Origin: Pseudomonadota bacterium
Lineage (GTDB): Bacteria > Pseudomonadota > Gammaproteobacteria > Burkholderiales > Burkholderiaceae_C
DNA length: 64,000 nt
Assembly (NCBI GenBank): GCA_018241225.1
Contig: JAFEEG010000011.1
Location: 62,001 to 126,000 of the forward strand
Direction: 5' to 3'
The notes under the pieces are model-generated. The model made no database searches. It saw nothing but the letters and a program-made list of their open reading frames with translations, and was not told the origin of the DNA. This document shows, one piece after another, positions 43,924-52,732 of the stretch. Position 1 is the stretch's first letter. Every line of letters begins with the position of its first letter. The translations under genes and the position numbers were made by a program.

Positions 43924-44939
43924 AGAATTTCATGGACGCCAGCCTGGCGCTCGACGTGGCGCAGGCCGCCGCGCTGAACTACGCCGCCTACGTGACCGAC
44001 CACGATCCGGACGATGGCGACAACGTGGTGCCGCGCGAGCTGCGCCGTTTCATGGCGCGCCTGCGCCTGCTGCACGGCGTGCCCTTCAACTACCTGGTGC
44101 CCGATGCGCAGCTGTTGCCCATCGAGACCATCCGCTTCTTCTACATCGACCGCGCCTGGACCGATGCGCTGGTGCAGGGTGCGCTGAGCATCGGCACCAT
44201 CACCAGCGCCGACCGTGCGCAGCTGGAGGCGGTGTACCCCTACATCCGCGGCGAGGTCGACACGGCAGAGCGCTATGTGCGCGAGCCCAGCGCCGAGAAG
44301 AAGCTGGCCGGCGATGGCGGCAGCATCACCGGCTTCATCATGCGTTCGCGACTGGTGTCGGGCTGGCCCAACCTGCATGTGCGCGCCTACTCGCGCGACC
44401 TGCTGCCCGACGATGCGCTGACCACCGCCGCCGAGTCGGACCCGAGCCGGCTGAAGGTGCTGCGGCTGGAGCGCCTGGCGCCGGCCGTGCTGCTGGTGCT
44501 GTTCGACGGCGTGCCGGCGGTGGTGCACATCGAGGAGCCGCGCCAGGGCATCCAGTTCGGCGTGCGGCTGGCCGATGGCGCGCAGCCCGGCCAGCACGTG
44601 GCCAAGGTGCAGCTGCGCGACTGCAACACCGGCACCGGCGTGCCGCCGCCGACGCCGCTGGGTGCCGGCAACTCGGTCAACGTGCCCTTCCGCCGCAATG
44701 CGCCGGGCGTGATCAACCTGGCCGAGTTGCGCAAGCGCCTCGCGGCCAAGGCGCCCAATTCGGGTGGCACGCTGGAGCCCAACGAGTACGCGCTGCAGAT
44801 GCTGCGCTTTCCGTTCCGCCAGGTGTTCGGCGACCCGAAGGACCTGGAGGGCAAGAAGTTCTACGGCCTGGACCAGTTCAAGGTGACGGTTCCCTTGAGC
44901 GACTGGAAGACCACGCTGATGGCGAAGGTGAATCCGTGA
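43920..44939 (+). CDS. Operon protein of 339 aa, function unknown
   Basis: Not recognised. Seen: a helical start (MDASLALDVAQAAALNYAAY), then LRRFMARLRLLHGVPFNYLV, PDAQLLPIETIRFFYIDRAW and TDALVQGALSIGTI, a region that reads like a folded helical domain. It is followed by SGWPNLHVRAYSRDLLPDDA, then alternating beta strands (RLAPAVLLVLFDGVPAVVHI, QGIQFGVRLADG) and a C-terminal segment ending LSDWKTTLMAKVNP. No signal peptide, membrane helix or metal motif is visible. It overlaps the previous gene by 4 bp and shares one base with the next start (TGATG at 44937-44941). It is probably a stoichiometric partner of its neighbours. Confidence 0.68.
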   Translation: MKNFMDASLALDVAQAAALNYAAYVTDHDPDDGDNVVPRELRRFMARLRLLHGVPFNYLVPDAQLLPIETIRFFYIDRAWTDALVQGALSIGTITSADRAQLEAVYPYIRGEVDTAERYVREPSAEKKLAGDGGSITGFIMRSRLVSGWPNLHVRAYSRDLLPDDALTTAAESDPSRLKVLRLERLAPAVLLVLFDGVPAVVHIEEPRQGIQFGVRLADGAQPGQHVAKVQLRDCNTGTGVPPPTPLGAGNSVNVPFRRNAPGVINLAELRKRLAAKAPNSGGTLEPNEYALQMLRFPFRQVFGDPKDLEGKKFYGLDQFKVTVPLSDWKTTLMAKVNP

Positions 44940-47900
44940 TGGCCACGATCGTTCAACCCAAGCTCGCTGCGGAGCAGGTCCGCCAGCTCACCTACGGCAA
45001 GCGCTTTCTTGCTGCCGACCGCGCACAGCTCGACGTGCGCGAGATTTCCACTTGGGACAAGTACCTGCTGCGCGAGCACCGCCTGCTCGTGCCCATGGAC
45101 GTGCAGGCGCTGTATGTGCAGCCGAACAGCACCGAGGCGATGGTGCGCCTGCCCATGCTGGTGGCCGGCCCCAACGGCAAGGGCGTGGCGGACCCCGAGG
45201 ACGGCATGCCCGACCCCTTCACGCCCGGCACGCCGCGCCCGGCCGGCGTGCACCTGCACTGGGCCATGCCCGACGCGCTGCTGCGCGGCACCATGGCCAC
45301 GCGCGCCGATGGCGCTGCCAACCGCCTGGCGTTGCCGCTGCTGCCCGACCGCTGGGTGGTGCTGCGCATCCTGCTGCCGCGCGGCAGCAAGGACGCGGTG
45401 ACGACAGGATGGGTGCTGGAGGCCGACCGCGCCATTGCCGTGCCGCTCGGTTCGTGGACCGAGGGCGGCAGCAAGGGCGGTGCGGTGCCGGCGGGCGAGA
45501 CCATCGACCGCAGCCAGCTCACCGGCACGGTGGGTGGCTCGCTGAGCTGGTCGGGCGTGTACGACGCGGTGCTCAACCGCTTCGCCTTCCACGACACGCT
45601 GGCCGATGTGCCAGCGCTCGCACCCAAGGGCGTGGATGAGGACTGCGCCGCCTACGTAGTGGCCGGCTGGTGGAGCGACCCCGCATCCGATCCGCTGGAC
45701 AAGGCGCGCAGCAGCAACAGCCTGGACGAGCTGCTCGCCAAGCTGCGCTGGGGCCTGCTGTACGAATGGGGCGACGAGAAGTGGGCGCAGGAGCAGGACC
45801 GCGCGCAGTTCGAGCTGCGCAAGGCGCTGGGCCTGACCACCGAGGAGCGCTGGCAAGCCAAGCGGCCGCTGAACATTCCCACGCCGGTTGCCAGGCGCAC
45901 CGGCGTGGCAGCTGCTGCGGCAGCGGTCGGCACGCCGGCGCTGGCCTATGCGCCCATGGACAAGACCTTTGTCGAGATGCAGACGCTCACCGCCGCATCG
46001 ACCTTCTCGGCCGATGCCGCCCGTCGCTTCGTCGCGCCGCCGTGGCAACTGCGCTCGTCGCTGCTGCATGGCGCGATCTACGGCGTGCCGGTGGCGGGCA
46101 ATGTGCCGGTGGACCGCCGGCCGTCGCCCAGCACGCTGCGCGTGGCGATCGGCCAGCACGAGGACGAGATGCTCGCCGCGTTGTCGGCCGCGCCGCAGGC
46201 CACGCCCGAGCAGCGCCGCGCCTCCGAGCGCCTTCTTACCGCCTTCACCGCGCAGAAGATCAACCGCCTGGGCTCGCCCGACGGCCTGGTGGAGCTGGAA
46301 GAGCACGAGCATGCGGGCGCTTTCACCTCGGTGCCCAGCGGCATCGACGGCGACGACCGCTACATGCAGCGCGTGCAGACCGGCGGCGCCGGTGGCATGG
46401 CGGTGGGCAAGTACCGCGGGCAGCGCTCCGCGGCCAATGTCGAGATCGCCCGAAAGGGCATGGGCGATTCGGCGCCGGGCGCGGCCAAGGGCGTGGGCGG
46501 CACCACGGTGTATTCCAGCAAGTCCAAGCCCACGCTCATCAGCGCCAGCGCCGCGGTGGTGAACGACATTGCCCGCTCGCGTGTTGGCGATGTGCTCTCG
46601 CCGACCGAGGCACGCATCGTCAAGCGCCCGGCCGCGCGCTTCACTTTTCCCAACGAGCCCATGGTGGCCATTCGCGGCGCCTCGCGCAGCCTGCGTCACG
46701 GCAATGACGGGCGCGGCTCGGCGGCCGGCACGCTCACCTGCCGCTGGCCTACGCATGTCATCCAGGAAATCAGCGGCGTGATTGCCAAGGACCGCTTCGT
46801 GCGCTCGCTGGGCAACGGCTCGGTGCCCAGCGAAGTGCTCACGCTGGCGCGCGAGGCCGTGCTGCACGACCCGTATCACGACGACTGGATTGCCGATGCA
46901 GTGACGCCATCGACGGCCGAGCGCACCGGCATCTTCAACCGGCTCAAGGCCGAGTCGGTGCTGCGCTTCGGCGTGGACGGCACCTATGACGGCGCCACCG
47001 CCTTCCTCGGCACCGCGGCCATGCCCAAGACGGCGCGCGCCGCGCTTGCCGGCGCCAGCGCCGCGGCCGCTGCGCAAAAGCCCATCGAACCCGGCACCCA
47101 GCAACAGCAGCGCATGGTGGCGGATGAAACGCGCAAGCTCTCGCTCTACAAGGGCGCGGACCCCGACCTGGTGGGCGTGACCACCTGGGCGCAGCCCTGG
47201 ATTCCGATGTGGCTGGAGTGGGAGCTGAAGGTGGAAGGAATCGACCCGCCCACGCTGGAGGCCTGGCGCCTCGGCGCGGTCGACCTCGAAGTGCAGGGCA
47301 CCGCGGGCCAGGGCCTGGGCACCACGCTCAGGGGCCGCGCGCTGCTCACCACCGGCGCGGCCCACACGCTGCACCGCGCCATCTCCGACTGGCTTGCCGC
47401 CGAGGACAAGCTCGACGCCATCAATGCCGGCCAGGTCGACGAGGCCACCGAGGCGGCCTACCGCACGCTCGACGCCGCCGTCGACAAGCTCGACGTGGTC
47501 ACCGCCGCGCTGGACGGCATGCGCACCCAGCTGCTGGGCCTGGCCGTGAGCGACGGCCTGCGCCGCCCGTCCAACGGCAACGGCGTTGCCAACCCGGCGC
47601 CCATTGCGCCGCCGCACATGGTGCTGGCCGGTGCGCTCACGCTGACGCGAGCGCGCCTGCTCGATGCCTTCGGCCGCACGCTCGACGTGCCGGTCAGCCA
47701 GGTGGCCGTGCCCATGCGCAGCGCGCTGCCGGCGCGGCCCAATGCGCTGGCCGTCACGCCGCGGCTGATGCGGCCCGCGCGCTGGCAGTTCAAGCTGGTC
47801 GATGCCAAGACCGAGGTCGGCACCGTGGGCACCGATGCGCGGGTCGACCAGATCGACACCACGCTGCAGGTGAGCCCGGTGGCTGGCTTCGTGATGCCCG

Positions 47901-48991
47901 ACCATCTCGACGAAAGCCTGGAGATCTTCAGCGCGGACGGCTCGCCCGTGGGCGAGCTGCTGCATGAGCCGGTGAGCGGCGGCGTGATGTGGGAGATTGC
48001 CGCCGGCCGCGAAGGCCCGGCCGATTCCGGCCCGCTGTACGGCCTGGCGCCCGGGCAGTTTGCGCTGGGCCGCTTCGCCAATGGCCTGGTGGCGGCCGAT
48101 GCCGCCGCGCGTGCCGGCGCGCCGCTGGCGCCCGACAGCGGGCAGGAGACGGCGCTGTCGGCATTGCTGCGCGCCATCGACACCACGCTGTGGTCGGTCG
48201 ACAGCTTTGCATCGCTGGGCAGCGAGCACGTGGCCGGGCTGGTGGGCCGGCCCATTGCGGTGGTGCGCGCGCAGCTCAAGCTGGAGCTCAAGCCGCCAGA
48301 CGACATCGACCTGAGCGACGCGCAGCGCGCCAAGGAATGGGCCGATGCCGAGCGCGAGGCCGCGCGCCATGCCTTTGCGGTGCGCATCGGCGAGATCACG
48401 CGCAGCGACGACGGCGTGCTGGGCTTCTTCGTGGACGACGACTACGCGCACTTCCGCCTGGTCGACAAGGCCATTGCCGGCACCGCCGCCGAGGCTGGCC
48501 GAAGCCGCGGGCAACTGGGCCTGTACGCCAAGGTCACCGGCATGCCGCCCAAGACCTCCATCACGCACCCCTACATTGCCGGCACCGACGATGCCGACAC
48601 GCTGATGCTGCACGTGGGCCAGAGCGTGACGCTGACCATCTTCATGCACCCGGCCGGCAAGGCCACGCTCACCTCGGGCGTGCTGCCGCGCAAGGCGCTG
48701 CAACTGGCGCGCGACTGGGTCGGGCCGGGGCTGGCGGCCATTGCGCCGTCGCTGCGCACCGGGCCGGTGATGGTCGAGACCGATCTCGACAAGGACGGCC
48801 AGGTGCGCCTGCCCAAGGTGTCGGTGTTCGGCAAGGACCAGAACTTCTTGTGGCGCGACACGCCCGCCACCTGGCGCACCGACGCCATCCTGGCCGCGAC
48901 GCAGACCGCGCTGTTGCCCGACACCCCGGCCGAGCTGCGCGAAGGGTGGATCCGCGTGGCGCCGGATGCGCCGAAGGAGGGGCAGCCATGA
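44939..48991 (+). CDS. Large operon protein of 1350 aa, function unknown
   Basis: Not recognised. Seen: an N-terminal domain with RFLAADRAQLDVREISTWDK, then AGVHLHWAMPDALLRGTM and LPLLPDRWVVLRILLPRG; a middle section with YAPMDKTFVEMQTLTAAS, MLAALSAAPQATPEQRRASE and GGAGGMAVGKYRGQRSAA; helical stretches near 830-880 (KLDAINAGQVDEATEAAYRT); and a C-terminal beta-rich region with KTSITHPYIAGTDDADTLML. Composition is typical of a large multidomain soluble protein. No signal peptide or catalytic signature is evident. The start shares a base with the upstream stop and the end overlaps the BNR-type gene by 4 bp, so it is translated as part of the same set. Confidence 0.7.
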   Translation: MATIVQPKLAAEQVRQLTYGKRFLAADRAQLDVREISTWDKYLLREHRLLVPMDVQALYVQPNSTEAMVRLPMLVAGPNGKGVADPEDGMPDPFTPGTPRPAGVHLHWAMPDALLRGTMATRADGAANRLALPLLPDRWVVLRILLPRGSKDAVTTGWVLEADRAIAVPLGSWTEGGSKGGAVPAGETIDRSQLTGTVGGSLSWSGVYDAVLNRFAFHDTLADVPALAPKGVDEDCAAYVVAGWWSDPASDPLDKARSSNSLDELLAKLRWGLLYEWGDEKWAQEQDRAQFELRKALGLTTEERWQAKRPLNIPTPVARRTGVAAAAAAVGTPALAYAPMDKTFVEMQTLTAASTFSADAARRFVAPPWQLRSSLLHGAIYGVPVAGNVPVDRRPSPSTLRVAIGQHEDEMLAALSAAPQATPEQRRASERLLTAFTAQKINRLGSPDGLVELEEHEHAGAFTSVPSGIDGDDRYMQRVQTGGAGGMAVGKYRGQRSAANVEIARKGMGDSAPGAAKGVGGTTVYSSKSKPTLISASAAVVNDIARSRVGDVLSPTEARIVKRPAARFTFPNEPMVAIRGASRSLRHGNDGRGSAAGTLTCRWPTHVIQEISGVIAKDRFVRSLGNGSVPSEVLTLAREAVLHDPYHDDWIADAVTPSTAERTGIFNRLKAESVLRFGVDGTYDGATAFLGTAAMPKTARAALAGASAAAAAQKPIEPGTQQQQRMVADETRKLSLYKGADPDLVGVTTWAQPWIPMWLEWELKVEGIDPPTLEAWRLGAVDLEVQGTAGQGLGTTLRGRALLTTGAAHTLHRAISDWLAAEDKLDAINAGQVDEATEAAYRTLDAAVDKLDVVTAALDGMRTQLLGLAVSDGLRRPSNGNGVANPAPIAPPHMVLAGALTLTRARLLDAFGRTLDVPVSQVAVPMRSALPARPNALAVTPRLMRPARWQFKLVDAKTEVGTVGTDARVDQIDTTLQVSPVAGFVMPDHLDESLEIFSADGSPVGELLHEPVSGGVMWEIAAGREGPADSGPLYGLAPGQFALGRFANGLVAADAAARAGAPLAPDSGQETALSALLRAIDTTLWSVDSFASLGSEHVAGLVGRPIAVVRAQLKLELKPPDDIDLSDAQRAKEWADAEREAARHAFAVRIGEITRSDDGVLGFFVDDDYAHFRLVDKAIAGTAAEAGRSRGQLGLYAKVTGMPPKTSITHPYIAGTDDADTLMLHVGQSVTLTIFMHPAGKATLTSGVLPRKALQLARDWVGPGLAAIAPSLRTGPVMVETDLDKDGQVRLPKVSVFGKDQNFLWRDTPATWRTDAILAATQTALLPDTPAELREGWIRVAPDAPKEGQP

Positions 48992-51900
48992 GCCGATACG
49001 AGTGGCCGATTGCACCCGCGCACGCCGACGAAGGCGAGGGCGACGATCCGGCGGCGCGCGCCGGCTACAACGCGCGCCGTCGCAGTGCGCTCGACTTGCA
49101 GGAGGCGCTGCGCGCCAGCCGCGCGTCGAGCCAACCGGCGCCTGCCCCGCGCAGTGCGCGCGGGCTCGCGCCCTTCGCGCCCATTGCCGGCAACCAGTTC
49201 GTGTGGCAGCACCTGGGCCCGGCCACCGTGCTGGGCGGCCAGGCCGAAGGCAACCCGCGCGTGGCCGGCCGCATCAACGCGCTGTGCGTGCACGACGGCG
49301 GCCAGCGCATCTACGCGGCCTCGGCCAACGGCGGCGTCTGGTACTCGAAGAACGGCGGCGACAACTGGGTCTCGGTGGGCGGGCTCGCGCCCACCAACAC
49401 GGCGGGCATCAACCGCCCGGCGCAGCGCAATGCCTGCGGTGCGCTCGAAGTGATCTTCGGCACCAACGAAGGCGACGACACCGTGTTCCTGGGCACCGGC
49501 GAAGTCAACAGCGACCCCAAGGGCCACGTCTGGGATTCGGAAGGCGGCGTGGGCATCCTGGTGGGCGACAAGCCGGCCAAGTCCGCCGACCCCGATCCGT
49601 GGAAGCCCGAGGCCCACAACCTGGTCAACAAGGGCATCTACCGCTTTGCGCGCGATCCCACCCCCAACAGCGACACCATCCTGGTCGCCACGACCACCGG
49701 GCTGTACCAGCGCCCGGCATCGCATGCCGGCGAGGTCGACTGGGAGCACCCCGCCGGCACGCCATTTGCCACGCTCGAGAAGCCGTGCTCCGACATCCTC
49801 TGGACGGCGGCCAACGGCAGCTCGCCCGCACGCTGCTGGGTGTGGGTGATGGAGGGGCCCGACTCCGGCCTGTGGGTGCGCGCCAACGGCACCGCCAATT
49901 TCAAGAAGGTGACGGTGGATGCGACGGCGGGGCTGGCCTACCTGGACATGCGCGGCTCGCTGGCCGCATCGAACCCGCCGACGCAGGTGTGGCTGCTCAA
50001 CGACTACGGCAACGTCGGCACCGCGGGGCTGTTCCGCGTGACCAATCCGGCCAGCGGCACCGACCCGGTGGCGCATGGCGTGGTGGGCGTGCCCAACGTG
50101 CTGCGCAACCAGGGCTTCTACGACATCGCCATCGCGGTCGATCCCAACAACGCCAACCGCGTGGTGCTGGGCGGCTGCTTCATGACCGACGTGCAGCAGG
50201 ACGGCAAGCAGGTGCAGTTCAACGCCGGGATCATCGTGGCCGACGTGGCTCCCAACCCGGCCAACGCCGGCATCCTGACCTATGGCCAGCCCAACCCCTA
50301 CCGGCTCATCGGCCTGGGGGCGCACGCGGACGTGCATGCGCTGGTCTTCAGCAACCTCGGCACTTCGCTGTGGACGGGCTGCGACGGCGGCGTGTTCCGC
50401 AGCGACCGGCCCGACCGGCCGGCGGGCTTCTATCCGCGCAACAACGACCTGACCATCAGCGAGAGCAACTTCGTGGCCTGCCACCCGATGGCCGAGGGCC
50501 ACCTGCTCAGCGGCCTGCAGGACAACGGCACGGTGCAGCGCATGTCCAGCGGCGTGTGGAAGATGAAGTACATGGGCGACGGCGGCGGCATCGCGCTGAA
50601 CGCGGTCAACCCCGGACAGTCGCTGGCGCAGTACGTGCAGGGCAACTGGAACCGCGACCCCACCGGCGGCACCGGCCCGCTGATCCGCGGCAATCTGGTG
50701 TTGCCTTCCGAGCGTGATGGCGCGGCCTTCTATTCGATGCCGGCCAACATCGCCAACACGCGCAGCGCGCCGGCGGCGGGCATGCCGGCCAGGTTCAGCC
50801 AGACGCTGATCGGCACCTGGCGGCTCTGGTATTCGGACGACTTCGGCAAGAAGTGGGTCACGCTGCCCGCGGGCACCGACCCGCTGGCCGGCATGACCGC
50901 CGTGCCGCCTGTCATCAACACCACGCTGGACAGCGTGGGCAGCCTGATCACCACCTGCCGCTGGCAGAGCCCCGACGTGGCCTGGGTGCTGTGCGACCAG
51001 AGCATCTTTCGCTATGCGCGCGCCGGGGGCGTGCCCAACGGCGCGGGCGCCGGCGCGTGGGCCCGGCAGCCCGTGGTGCCCATCGGCTATACCCCGCCGC
51101 CAACGCCGCCCGGCGTGCCGCCCGCACCGGAGCCCTACGAAGGCAAGGCCAAGAAGCGGCCGCCGCCACCACCGCCCCCCGCGCCCGGCGGGCCGCCGCT
51201 GCCCATTTCGCTGCTCGACTCGGAGGTGTGGACCGACCTGGCGCCCAACCTCGATGCGCCGCCCGCGGCCGGCCAACCGCCCGCGCAGCACGGCACGCTG
51301 GGCGCGGTGTACGTGGGCTGCATCGGCCACCGCACCATGCCCAACACCGACACGCTGTTCTGGTTCGATGGCACCGCCAACTGGTATCCCACCGGCCTGC
51401 ATGCCGTGGTGCCGGCGCCGGTGCTGGCCATTGCCTGCCGGCCCGAGCTTCCGATGGAAGTGTGGGCGGGCACCACCGTGGGCGTGTGGCAGGGCGTGCG
51501 CACCGACCACGGCGCCGACTCGCCGAGCTGGGCCTGGACCCAGCGGGTCAACGGCCTGCCCGAGGCGGCGGTGGAAGACCTGGCCTTCCACAGCAACAAC
51601 GGCGTGGTCCTGCTGCGTGCGGCCGTTGCCGCGCGCGGCGTGTGGGAGCTGCGGCTGGACGACACCACCGCGGCCGACCTGAGCTTCCTGCGTATCCACG
51701 AGGACGACCTGCGCTATGCAGCGCCGCCATTCATGACGCCGCAGCCGGCCAGCGGCCCCAAGCGCGTGCTGAAAAAGCGCGACCTGGTCACCGACCGCTC
51801 GTGGCATGGCAGCCCCGACATCCGCCCGCGCAAGGCGCCGGCGGCGGTACCGTCCCCGGCGAACCTGCCGTGGCGGCGCGACCCCTTCCGCGGCAGGAAG

Positions 51901-52698
51901 GAGCAGCTGCGCCGCTTCCAGGCCGCGATGCGTGCCAACACGCACGACCCGCGCATCGTGCCCAACGGCATCTGGGACGTGTACTTCAGCGAGGTGCTGC
52001 GCGACCACGGTGCGCCCGTGCTGGCCGTGCCGCCCAAGGGGCCGCCCAATCCGATGCCCGCACTGAGCGTGGCGCGCATCGACAAGAACTTCTGGGACCT
52101 GCACATGACGCCGCCCTTCGACGTGCACGAAGCCTGGGACGGCGCCACGCCCAGCGAGGCCGACCTGTACGAGCTCACGCCGGACATTCCCGAGGGCGAC
52201 GCGAACCACACCTCGTTCAGCCTGCTGCGCGGCCCGCTGAAGGTCGAGGTGGTGGTGCAGCACCGCGGCGCGCCGCGAAACGGGTCGGACGTGCGCGTGA
52301 CGCTGCTGCAATGGCTCGACCCCAAGACCAGCAATCGCGCCCGCATCAACAACACCACGACCTGGTTCAGCGGCCCGGTGCCGTGGACCGCGGCGGTGAA
52401 CGAGGTGCTGAACTCGGCCACCGGCACCACCGCGCAGGCGCTGGGCCCGGGCTGGAGCTTTGTCGGCACCACCGATGCCACGCGCCGGCAGTCTCCGGCC
52501 GGCACGCTGGACAACACGCACGCGGGCGTCGTCAGCTTCGACCTGGACACCAGCACGCTGGACCACAACCGCGTGATCCTGCTGGTGGCCGTGATCCGCG
52601 CCGGCGGCAACATCGCGCTGGCGCCGCTCACGCTGGAGGAAATGGCGCTGACGCGGCCCGAAGTGGCGGTGCGCTCCATGCACGTGACCCGGTTCTGA
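48988..52698 (+). CDS. BNR/sialidase-like beta-propeller protein of 1236 aa
   Basis: Seen: a disordered first 60 residues, then repeated propeller-blade motifs of the BNR/VPS10/WD-like type. A clear one near residue 108 is YAASANGGVWYSKNGGDNWV; others are ILVATTTGLYQRPASHAG, VFSNLGTSLWTGCDGGVFRS, SGLQDNGTVQRMSSGVWKMK and LWYSDDFGKKWVTLPAG. A Pro-rich linker (PPPPPPPAPGGPPLP, about 725-740) separates further blades (WAGTTVGVWQGV). The last 180 residues look like a beta-sandwich with PLKVEVVVQHRGAPRNGSDV and TWFSGPVPWTAAVNEVLNSA. No signal peptide and no sialidase catalytic triad are evident, so a binding role is likelier than hydrolysis. GGAGGGG precedes the start, which overlaps the previous stop. 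Confidence 0.75.
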   Translation: MSRYEWPIAPAHADEGEGDDPAARAGYNARRRSALDLQEALRASRASSQPAPAPRSARGLAPFAPIAGNQFVWQHLGPATVLGGQAEGNPRVAGRINALCVHDGGQRIYAASANGGVWYSKNGGDNWVSVGGLAPTNTAGINRPAQRNACGALEVIFGTNEGDDTVFLGTGEVNSDPKGHVWDSEGGVGILVGDKPAKSADPDPWKPEAHNLVNKGIYRFARDPTPNSDTILVATTTGLYQRPASHAGEVDWEHPAGTPFATLEKPCSDILWTAANGSSPARCWVWVMEGPDSGLWVRANGTANFKKVTVDATAGLAYLDMRGSLAASNPPTQVWLLNDYGNVGTAGLFRVTNPASGTDPVAHGVVGVPNVLRNQGFYDIAIAVDPNNANRVVLGGCFMTDVQQDGKQVQFNAGIIVADVAPNPANAGILTYGQPNPYRLIGLGAHADVHALVFSNLGTSLWTGCDGGVFRSDRPDRPAGFYPRNNDLTISESNFVACHPMAEGHLLSGLQDNGTVQRMSSGVWKMKYMGDGGGIALNAVNPGQSLAQYVQGNWNRDPTGGTGPLIRGNLVLPSERDGAAFYSMPANIANTRSAPAAGMPARFSQTLIGTWRLWYSDDFGKKWVTLPAGTDPLAGMTAVPPVINTTLDSVGSLITTCRWQSPDVAWVLCDQSIFRYARAGGVPNGAGAGAWARQPVVPIGYTPPPTPPGVPPAPEPYEGKAKKRPPPPPPPAPGGPPLPISLLDSEVWTDLAPNLDAPPAAGQPPAQHGTLGAVYVGCIGHRTMPNTDTLFWFDGTANWYPTGLHAVVPAPVLAIACRPELPMEVWAGTTVGVWQGVRTDHGADSPSWAWTQRVNGLPEAAVEDLAFHSNNGVVLLRAAVAARGVWELRLDDTTAADLSFLRIHEDDLRYAAPPFMTPQPASGPKRVLKKRDLVTDRSWHGSPDIRPRKAPAAVPSPANLPWRRDPFRGRKEQLRRFQAAMRANTHDPRIVPNGIWDVYFSEVLRDHGAPVLAVPPKGPPNPMPALSVARIDKNFWDLHMTPPFDVHEAWDGATPSEADLYELTPDIPEGDANHTSFSLLRGPLKVEVVVQHRGAPRNGSDVRVTLLQWLDPKTSNRARINNTTTWFSGPVPWTAAVNEVLNSATGTTAQALGPGWSFVGTTDATRRQSPAGTLDNTHAGVVSFDLDTSTLDHNRVILLVAVIRAGGNIALAPLTLEEMALTRPEVAVRSMHVTRF

Positions 52699-52732
52699 GC
52701 AAAGCGGCAAGAGGCAAGGAAGGAGGCCCGCC

